A stretch of 64,000 nt of DNA from positions 241,752 through 305,751 of the forward strand of contig MU130012.1 of the NCBI GenBank assembly GCA_015039465.1. Direction: 5' to 3'. Below, piece by piece: positions 21,364 to 29,712 of this stretch (position 1 is its first letter; each line of letters starts with the position of its first letter). The translations under genes and the position numbers were made by a program. Source of the stretch: Phlegmacium glaucopus (Eukaryota > Basidiomycota > Agaricomycetes > Agaricales > Cortinariaceae). The notes beneath the pieces were generated by a model. That model saw nothing but the letters and a program-made list of their open reading frames with translations, was not told where the DNA came from and ran no database searches.

Positions 21364-21472
21364 AAATAAACCAACCCTAAACAAATCCAAAATTACTAAA
21401 TAGGTAAGTTCAACAACACTTTGTCTCACCACAACCACAACCATGACTAGTGATGATGACAACAACGATGAT

Positions 21473-21551
21473 GTACCCCCCTCACTCGGGGGGTGGGTTT
21501 GTTTTTTATTTATTTTAATTTCACTATATTAACTTTCTTTGATTTCATTAG
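21473..21551 (+). other. Hairpin-led intron-like module in D1
   Basis: GTACCCCCCTCACTCGGGGGG, a hairpin with a 5'-splice-like GTA start, then GTTTGTTTTTTATTTATTTT, TATTAAC and TTTCATTAG. Low-complexity CAACGA DNA lies on both sides. Confidence 0.45.
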
Positions 21552-21856
21552 TCTCAAACAACGACCACACAACTATGACAACCACCCTCACAACCACCTC
21601 CACCACGATGCACCACACCCCCCTTCACAGGGTTTTTTTTTAAATCCTCTTCGGCTTCAAATAACAACGGTAACCCTCTCGTCAGAGGGATATCCTATTT
21701 TGTAACTAACTACACCTACACCTGACGACGACATGACAAATGACTCGGATAAGTGAACGACAACAACACACAAACAACGACAATGACACATGAAGGAACG
21801 ATGACGACAAACAAGCGAATGATAACGACAATGAGTCAACGACAACGACGATGGCT

Positions 21857-21933
21857 ACCCCCCTCACTAGGGGGGTCTTGGTTTTTTTTAAAAATTTAAA
21901 ATTTAATACCACTCTACTAACAATGAACTACAG
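21857..21933 (+). other. Hairpin-led intron-like module in D1
   Basis: ACCCCCCTCACTAGGGGGGT hairpin, an AT-rich stretch, TACTAAC at 21915-21921 and ACTACAG at 21927-21933. Flanks are ACGACAACGACG and GTATAACAACTACATC. Two weaker relatives lie at 21615-21640 and 21669-21725. Confidence 0.45.
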
Positions 21934-22194
21934 GTATAACAACTACATCAACCACCACAACAACAACAACTCACCACCACCTCCACAACGACACCACCAC
22001 CTCCACAACGACACCTGCACCAACAACAACAGCACATGCACCAACAACAACAACACATGCACCAATAACGACAACGCAAGTAGGAACAACAACGATGCAC
22101 AGACGAGCAATGATGATGCATGCAGGTGCCAGGAACAATAACGGTGCATGCAAGAACAACAACGACACATGCAGGAACAACAACGACACATGCA

Positions 22195-22400
22195 GGAACA
22201 ATGATGACGCATGGAGGAACAACGATGATGCATGGACGAACAACGATGATGCATGGACGAACAACGATGACGCATAGGCGAACAACGACAACGCATGGGG
22301 AAACAACGACGACCCATGGGTAAACCGTGAACAACGACAACGCATGGGCGAACAGCGAGGATGCATGGGCGAACAACGACAACGCATGGATGAACAATTT
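22195..22400. repeat. 21-bp minisatellite in D1
   Basis: About eight copies of GCATGGACGAACAACGATGAT with variation at a few positions. Repeat-driven open frames occur on both strands and are not genes. Confidence 0.75.
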
Positions 22401-22777
22401 TTTTAGTTGTATATGACAATGCCAATGAGACTAGTATATATAAGTAGTATATATTACAATGTTTAGACTACTAGTACTTAGTTGAATATGATTCTTTTTT
22501 AACAATTTCCTTACTCCAGTTGTGATTCTATTAGAATATTATGAGTATAGGCCTCTCTAACTAATTATGGACAGGATTAGCCTAGCCCTATATAGCACCT
22601 TATAGCCCTATATAGCACCCTTATAGCACTCTATAGTGCTGTCTAGCGTCGGGCCATTTCCGGATAGCGTTACCGTGACACTGGACAGCACTATAAACAC
22701 AAGAACCTTTTCTATGGTTCTATGGTGCTGTCCAGTGCTGTCCAGTGCCGGTAAGCCAGCCCCAAGTTTGCTGATGC

Positions 22778-24283
22778 ATTCAAACGGGATTTGGTTACCT
22801 GGAGGAAATTCACATTTTCTGCTGCGTTGAAATTATAAATCCTCAACCTTTACTCAGTCGTCTTGGGACGGTCTTAACGCCATATCCTGGTATCCTTTTT
22901 ATGCCATCATCTGTATACAAAATGCCTGTCTTCAAAGACGATGGAGCCATCTGGGACTACAATGACCTGAGCTTGGATCGTGCTGAAAGACATTCTGACA
23001 TTCTTGCCAAGGGAATTTCATGCTCGGAATTGGTCCCTGTTACGAGTCTTGTTCAAAGTCAGTCAAGTAGTAGTTCTGTTACATTGGGTCGTTCGGGAGG
23101 GGGCGGAAATGGTGGTCATGGTGGCGCTGGAGAGGACAAAGGCAATAGTCGCTCTGATGATCATAATGATGATCGTGAAACAAGTGACAACTCTGGTGAC
23201 AACATGCCTGATGGTGATCCAGAGGATGCAGCGGAAATGGAGATTCATCGACTTTGCCTGGTATCTCTTTTGATGTTCAAGCCAAACTTTTCAAAACTAC
23301 CAGTGATTCAGTTTCTTCTGAACCTTTCCAGGAGTTGGAAATCAACGGTATATTAGAGGTACAAGTAAGCATCTTGCAAGCCTTTTCGGGTAACAATCTT
23401 ACAAGTTACAACAAATCCAGACAAATCCTGCTCGATTGAAACTGAGACAGCTTTCCAAGTCTCATGTGGAATTCAGAGAGCTCAACTTTCAAGGTCAAAA
23501 ATCAGCTGGCCTGTCTTATGAACAAATTCACGTGGAGGTGAAGATAAATGCAAACGAGAAGAATACTAAAATTCATGTACTTCAACCCTCGAAAACCCCT
23601 GATTGCCATCACGAGACGACGGAGACTACTGCCAATCATGTGACAACTAACGGGACGCTCGGAGGTTCACTAGCAGTTATGCCGACACTTTTACTTTCAG
23701 CTGCCAGGTCAAAGCAAACATCTTCCAGTACAGCCCGCGAACTCAGAAAATATCATTCTAGGATCACAGAGTGGCATTCTGGCGGAATCGTCTCGTGGGG
23801 ATTCCATGTTGATGATCCAATCGAGCGACAGGCCGGGATTACATTTGGGGGATATCGAGCCCTTCCAAGTACCGATTTTAGATTCTATGGGACCCTAGAT
23901 GTTGGGCCGCCGCCACCCCCGCCTGAACGTTTTGATGTTACGATTACATCTTCCTGGTCATTGATTCCTCCCAGTACTAACCAGAGTTATATAACCTCTG
24001 GTTGGCTTTCTTCCATCAAGAAATATAAAGTTCCCCTATACTCCAACCTTTGTCAGGTTGTTAAGTTGCGGCTGCCATCTGATCAGCTGCAAGAGACATT
24101 CTATAGTTCTGTTACGGTTGCGGCGGTGAACCAATCCAGCACCAAGACAGTTTATGAGCGACCAGCGTTATACAAGGTCACACCTACTGTAGAGTTTTTG
24201 GACTCTCCGCCTAGTCTCGAGTCTGGTAAGTTTTATTCCATTCATTCATTGTTACACACAGAATATGACCCGGATCTTGTCTA
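22778..24283 (+). pseudogene. Zn2Cys6-type gene, 3' part, between D1 and D2 (last codons at 26536-26550)
   Basis: With D1 and one AT copy removed, the frame reads straight from GFNEAL into IQTGFGYLEEIHIFCCVEI and MPSSVYKMPVFKDDGAIWDY. A Gly/Asp-rich linker follows (23090-23230). The frame then shifts near 23240 to DSSTLPGISFDVQAKLF. Intron 23365-23405 leads to SHVEFRELNFQGQKSAGLSY and IVSWGFHVDDPIE, a beta-rich region seen in basidiomycete hypothetical proteins. Intron 24226-24261 leads to SEYDPDLVY, cut by D2 at 24284; TACAGAGTCACATAG at 26536 completes YRVT-stop. It could instead be a separate gene starting at 22901. The continuous frame and phased introns favour one gene. Confidence 0.55.
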
Positions 24284-24656
24284 CATCAGCAAAACCGGGG
24301 ATTTCCCATAGTTTGTCATAGTCATGTCACACAAAATTATAGTAGCCTATAGTCACGTCACACAAAATTATAGTCCTTATAGTATTCTATAGTCACATCA
24401 CTATAACTATAGTGAGTTATAGTTTCATAGCATCCCTGTGGTGCACACCAGCGCTGTCTAGCATGGTCTAGCTTCGTCACCTTTTGTCACTCTGTCACAT
24501 TAGATACATCACATATTTTTTCGTTAAGTTAAATAAACCAACCCTAAACAAAGTCCGTGCGCAGGGACTAAAATTTGTTCCCACCAAGTTCGTCATTCCA
24601 TACCGCCACCACCACCACCACCTGACAACCTAACATGAACAACAACAGCGACGCAT

Positions 24657-24736
24657 AGTCCCCCTCATTGCGGGGGGGTAAGTACTTTATACTTTCTATT
24701 TATATACATATATACTCTACTTATTTAAATCTACAG
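24657..24736 (+). other. Hairpin-led intron-like module in D2
   Basis: CCCCCTCATTGCGGGGGGGT runs straight into a consensus 5' splice site (GGTAAGTAC at 24677-24685), then an AT-rich stretch and ATCTACAG (AG at 24735-24736). Confidence 0.5.
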
Positions 24737-24942
24737 GTACAATGGCAAGTTAGGCATGGACGACGACGACGTACAACAGCAACAACATCAACAACAACAA
24801 CACATCACAACAATGTACCCACCCACTAATGACAACCCACTAACGACAACCCACACCACACCTTCGCCACGTCAGAACGCCGCTGACGACGACACCGCCA
24901 CTACCACTTCCCCTGTCACATCGAACAACGGCTAACAACGGC

Positions 24943-25016
24943 TCTACCCCCTTGCTAGGGGGGGGTGGGTTTGTTTTTTTAAATTTTAAATTTCACTCTA
25001 CTAATTTACTTATTAG
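24943..25016 (+). other. Hairpin-led intron-like module in D2
   Basis: TACCCCCTTGCTAGGGGGGG hairpin, GTTTGTTTTTTTAAATTTT, TACTAAT at 24999-25005 and TTATTAG at 25010-25016. Confidence 0.45.
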
Positions 25017-25194
25017 CTTCAAATGACCACAACAAACGACGACCACCCCATGACGACCCACCACCACCACCTCCCTTCCACGTCACCACCCCACAACAAC
25101 CCACCACCACCTCCTCCCTTCCACGTCACCACGTCACGCTACCACCACCCATATCAGCCTACCCGTTTCACACATGTACAACAAGGAACACGCA

Positions 25195-25350
25195 CGTACA
25201 ACAATGAATACGGCCTATACGACAATGAATATGGCCTATACGACGATGAATACAGCCCATACAACAACAAATATGGCCTGTACAACAATAAATACGCCTG
25301 TACAACAACAAATATGCACATATGACAGCGAATACGCACGTACGATGACC
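25195..25350. repeat. Tandem repeat of about 21 bp in D2
   Basis: About seven copies resembling GAATACGGCCTATACGACAAT. The sequence differs from the D1 minisatellite but the unit length is about the same. Confidence 0.65.
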
Positions 25351-25691
25351 AACGGCATAGGATGACCACGACATATAATGACGACGACATATGGCAGGGG
25401 GGCGGTTTTTTTTTTGTCTCAGTGGGCTCTGTGACATTCGGCAATGGCTGTGGCATATGGGGTGTGGTGGCATTGACACATGTGGGCCCCTTCTTTCTCT
25501 CTGTATCGTAATTTATTATTTTCTAACTTCATCTTCTTAGTTGTAAATGATGATAGACAGTAGTATAACTTATAAGTTGTATATATTATGATATCTAGAC
25601 AACTAGTACTTAGTTTTGACTTAGTTGAATATAAAAATTTTAACAATTTTCTTATGTTATTTGTGATGCTATTGGAATATCATTAGTCTAG

Positions 25692-26321
25692 TAGGGCTGC
25701 CAACCGTCCCGTCCACGGGGACGGCCGTCTAAAATCAACCCAGTGACGGGTGACGGTCCGTGTACAGACGGCTGTCTTTTTTGAAATCCAAAGGTCGGTC
25801 GGGTCGGGTACGGTATAAAGACGGCCGTGACGGCCGTACACGGTAAAACAAGGAGAAAATTCATTTTACTTGAAATATTCGCACAGTTAAAAATGTCTAC
25901 AAAGCTACAGAATATGTAATCTGGAATAAAAATTCTATGAAACCCACAATTAAGCTGGTTGATGACCAAATTGTTGGGACTGAAGCCAAATATTTAATTT
26001 AATTTATATTTAATTTGTTTTTTAGCACTAATAATTGGTGTAAATAGGTCGGAGAATAGCTCCCCTGACTTCCCAGATTTATTTGAGAGGGAAATATTAA
26101 CACGATTTTTGAATAAATTGACTTTTTTTGCATTTCTCGTTCAGTATACACCCGCTACCCGTGTACGGCCGTCCACGGCCGTCTTGAGACGGGTAAAGAC
26201 GGTTCACGGACCGTTGAAACACGGCCGTGAATATTCAAGTTTTGAATCTCGTCGGGTCGGCATCCGTCACCGTGAGACGGTACCCGTGAACCGTCCAGGA
26301 CGGGGCCGGTTGGCAGCCCTA
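25692..26321. mobile_element. Element E: 630-bp palindromic hAT-like MITE in D2 (TSD TAGTCTAG)
   Basis: It begins TAGGGCTGCCAACCGTCCCG and ends with the inverted CGGTTGGCAGCCCTA. TAGTCTAG is present at 25684-25691 and 26322-26329. Both arms are packed with GACGGCCGT and ACGGTCCGTG words in opposite orientation, so the ends fold over about 150 bp. The AT-rich centre is non-coding. Confidence 0.88.
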
Positions 26322-26550
26322 TAGTCTAGGCCCAATCTAGGCCAGTCTAACTAGTTACGGAAAGAATGAACCTAGCCCTATATAGCACTCCATAGTGCTG
26401 TATAGCATCGAGCCGTTTCCGGATAGCATTACCGTGACACTGGACAGCACTATAAACAAAAGAACCTTTTCTATGGTTCTATGGTGCTGTCCGGTGCTGT
26501 CCGGTGCCGGTAAGCTGACCCCGAGTTTGCTGATGTACAGAGTCACATAG

Positions 26551-26896
26551 CCCTATCCAATCTTCTTCGCGGCAGCATTGATTCGATCTCGACTACTAGT
26601 ACTAGTAGATTATGTGGCAGTACAAAATTCCAGTCTTTCTAGTCCAATTCAACGCCGTTTACAGCCGTTCTCTTATCGATAGGCCATATTATGGAAATGA
26701 TTATAAATCAAACAGCATTTCTGTTTGTGTAGACTACAACAATATGGATGAAAATTCCCTTCCAGTTATATGCAGCAAGCCTGACTGTACAAGACGCCTC
26801 AATTCAAAGTTCAAACAGCAGAGCCGTGAGATCACGTGTGTGAGACGACAATTAATGGCATTGGCAGTTGTGATTACCATATGCGGCACTGACTCG
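26551..26896. other. Intergenic, 5' of histidyl-tRNA synthetase
   Basis: The synthetase frame is open upstream to 26612, so a longer N-terminus is formally possible, but residues there are not family-like. No other gene is seen. Confidence 0.4.
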
Positions 26897-29180
26897 ATGC
26901 GAGTTCTCTTTTTATCACTACGAACTCTACCACCATCATCGAGAAGATTATCGATCATGACTTCGACATCACCGGCTGACAAAACTATTGCCGAATTAGA
27001 GGCAGAGATAGCAGCACATACAGTTATATTTAATGAGGTGAGGGCACAAGGCGCACCATTAGATGAGGCGAGGAAACAGTTGAGCGATTTGAAGAAAGCG
27101 TTGGCGTTGGTAAAAGGTGCTGGTAGGGAGAAGGAAAAGAAAGCTGAAGGAAGTACCGGCCAACTTCAAACTGGTGGTCAGCCGAAGAAGAAAGAGCGGT
27201 TGTTGTTGAAAACGGCTAAAGTATTCTTCGTTTGTTATCATGCTGATGGCGACTGATATCTGTGGATATGTAGGGTACAAGAGACTATGGTCCCGCGGAG
27301 ATGTTCTGTCGAGAACATATCGAACGCACCATCAAGGAATGCTTCACAACTTACGGAGGCGCGTGTCTCGACACTCCCGTCTTTGAGCGCAAGGACGTGT
27401 TGACCGATAAATATGGTGAAGACGCCAAACTCATTTTCGATTTACAAGATCAGGGTGGTGAACAACTGGCATTGAGGTACGACCATACGGTGCCGTTGGC
27501 TCGGTATCTGGCGATGTTGGGTGGTACAACAACACAGCACAAGCTATGGCAGATTGGCAAGGTTTACAGAAGAGATAACCCGGTGATGTCGAAAGGCAGG
27601 ATGAGGGAATTCATGCAAGCCGTAAGTGTTATATCTCTTTTTACGCTTCATAGAGGTCTCACGACTGAAATTGAATATAGGATTTCGATATATCTGGTGC
27701 TTGGGACCCCATGATTCCCGATGCTGAGCTGTTGAGCTTACTATGTACCATCCTTTCTAAACTTGACGTTGGCGAGTTTACAATCAAGGTATTTCTCGCA
27801 GCTGTAGTTCTTTCCATTCTCAACTCCCATTAGCTTAATCACCGAAGGATCCTTGATGGCATTTTCGAAGTATGTGGTGTCCCAGTGGATAAAATCCGTA
27901 GTATCTCGTCGGCCGTTGACAAACTTGACAAAGTTATTTTTCCATCATCGTGCTCGCGTTTTTTTGACTCATTGTTATATTCTAGCTTCCTTGGGCCGAA
28001 GTGAAGAAGGAAATGACAGCTGAGAAAGGGCTCGACCCAGCCGTTGCCGATAAGATTGGAGGATATGTCAAGCACAAAGGCAATTCAATATTCTAGACCC
28101 ACAGGTTCACATCCTGACGTCTTCCAGGCGGCCTTGATCTGTTTTCCCGGCTTGAAAGCGATGCGCTACTGACATCAAACAAGAGCGCCAAGCAAGGCTT
28201 GACTGATATGGGAACCCTATTCACCCTCCTCAACGCATACGGCGTTCTAGACAAAGTAACAAACATTATTACTTCCCTTATAACGGCCGCTAACAAGAAC
28301 TCAAAAGGTTTCTTTCGACCTTTCCCTTGCCAGGGGATTAGATTATTACACAGGTATTATCTACGAAGCCATAGTTGAAGCCAGCGCTCCTCCCGGATTC
28401 AAATCCACAAACACTACTACCACCACCGACCCAGCAGCCCTACCACAAGTTCCGCCAACCCCGAATACTACCACAAGGACAAAATTCAAAAAACCTAATA
28501 CTGATCCTTCCGCAGAAGAGGAAATCGATGAATCGCAAGTCGGTGTCGGGTCTATTGCAGCTGGTGGTCGGTATGACGGTTTAGTTGGAGCGTTCTTGGC
28601 TGGAGCCGCAGGTGTTGATCCTTCTTCCAAAGAAGGCAAAAAAGCTATGGGACCTGGTGGAGGAACACCTTGTGTCGGAGTGAGTATTGGGATGGATAGG
28701 ATATTTGCGCTTGTGTGGCCGAAATGGGGAGAGAAAGGAGGGAGAGCGAAGGAAACGATGGTTTACGTTATGAGTCCTGGTGATGGGTTGTTGGAGGAGA
28801 GAATTAAACTGGTCAAGGAGTTGAGAGATGTTGGGATAAAGGTGAAAACATCATTTGTTTCTTTTTTTTTGATTATTCAATCTAATCGTCCTGTGGGATT
28901 TTTTTTTCGCTTTTGTTTCTGGATGTAGACCGATTTCCTCGCGAAATCTAAACCTAAAATCGGAGCCCAATTTGCAGCGGGAGATAAGGACGAAGTACCC
29001 TTCGCTATTATCCTTGGAACGGACGAGCTTAAAGCTGGTTTGGTAACGGTGAAAGAGCAGAAATGGGAATTGCTTGAAGGGAAGAAAGTTAAGGTTGAAA
29101 ATACGGATAAAGGAACACAGGTGAAGCGCGATGAACTTGTTTCTTGGCTGAAGAGTTCAGAAACTTGGAAAGAGTGGATA
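26897..29180 (+). CDS. HTS1: Histidyl-tRNA synthetase (probably dual cytosolic/mitochondrial)
   Basis: This enzyme charges tRNA-His with histidine. Eight exons: 26897-27220, 27274-27621, 27681-27788, 27834-27932, 27986-28079, 28128-28255, 28308-28841, 28929-29180 (628 codons plus TAG). The ATG at 26897 gives a basic, Ser/Arg/Leu-rich leader ([19 protein letters not shown]) like a mitochondrial presequence. A second ATG at 26957 starts a WHEP-like domain ([20 protein letters not shown]), suiting the cytosolic form. Class II motifs follow: [32 protein letters not shown] (motif 2), [10 protein letters not shown] and [11 protein letters not shown] (histidine motifs), and [14 protein letters not shown] (motif 3), then an anticodon-binding domain. 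Intron 5 (28080-28127) uses a GC donor. Expected to be essential and constitutive. Confidence 0.93.
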
Positions 29181-29712
29181 GGGTTGAGATGGTAAATTCT
29201 ATGTCTTCTTGTTCCTTCGTTGGGGTGTTTGTTGCTGAGACCATGACTCGAAAACCATGCATCCTTCTACTTCTTCCATCTTCGTTCCAAGATCACTTCC
29301 CTATATATTCACAGGCATATCTACGATCTATATATCCTTACCCATTGGATGGAACATTCTGCAACGTGCGCCTGATTCGCGTTTGGTCAGTCACCTTCAC
29401 CTCGTTCGTTCTGGAACGTTCCCCCTGGTCATGAGATGGTTTCCACGCCACAATGAGTACCATTCGCTCCTGGTTCGAACCTTCTCAGGACTCTGTACTG
29501 GTTGCCGCCGCGTAATGGATCGTTCCGAGCGCACATCAATATGTTCTTCAAGTCCTTTATGCTCAGACCATGATCCAGACTCAAGCATTACAAACTCGAT
29601 TTATTCCTTGTGATCACATAAACCTGACATCGGACTTTTATCAAAATATTGAGGGGAGTACCACGCTCCCGAGGTGAGACGAAACAAGAATCGAAATAGA
29701 GAACAAATTCTG
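29181..29712. other. Intergenic; contains the outer end of the left inverted-duplication arm
   Basis: From about 29510 the sequence (TTCCGAGCGCACATCAATAT) matches, inverted, the DNA at 37600-37770. The duplication therefore extends past the gene's stop codon. No gene is seen. Confidence 0.6.

Larger units (their letters stand above)
20571..22777. mobile_element. Element D1: 2.2-kb non-autonomous DNA element (sister of D2)
   Basis: The left end GCATCAGCAAAATCAGGGAT is mirrored by ..AAGTTTGCTGATGC at 22777. An AT flank is found on both sides (20569-20570 and 22778-22779). Subterminal DNA is full of TATAG words at the left (TTATAGTAGCCTATAGTCAC) and CTATAGTGCTGTCTAGC at the right (22560-22760). 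It matches D2 at both ends. The interior is CAA/CAACGAC-rich and holds several hairpin-led intron-like modules, plus a 21-bp minisatellite. No transposase is seen. It carries C2. Confidence 0.75.
24284..26535. mobile_element. Element D2: 2.25-kb non-autonomous DNA element (TSD TA)
   Basis: The left end CATCAGCAAAACCGGGGATT and right end ..GAGTTTGCTGATG are inverted. TA flanks it at 24282-24283 and 26536-26537. It matches D1 over the first ~270 bp and the last ~200 bp, including TATAGCACTATAG-type subterminal repeats and GGTTCTATGGTGCTGTCC. The interior differs from D1 but has the same character: CAACGACG-rich low complexity, intron-like modules and a ~21-bp repeat. It carries element E. Confidence 0.78.

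Noticed and set aside
21943..22425. 160-aa Cys/Val/His-rich frame on the minus strand in D1
   Set aside because: Produced by the CAACGATGATGCATGG minisatellite; several overlapping frames on both strands are open, so it is not a gene.
29144..29434. [19 protein letters not shown].. overlapping the HisRS 3' end
   Set aside because: It is an out-of-frame reading of the last HisRS exon and its 3' region.
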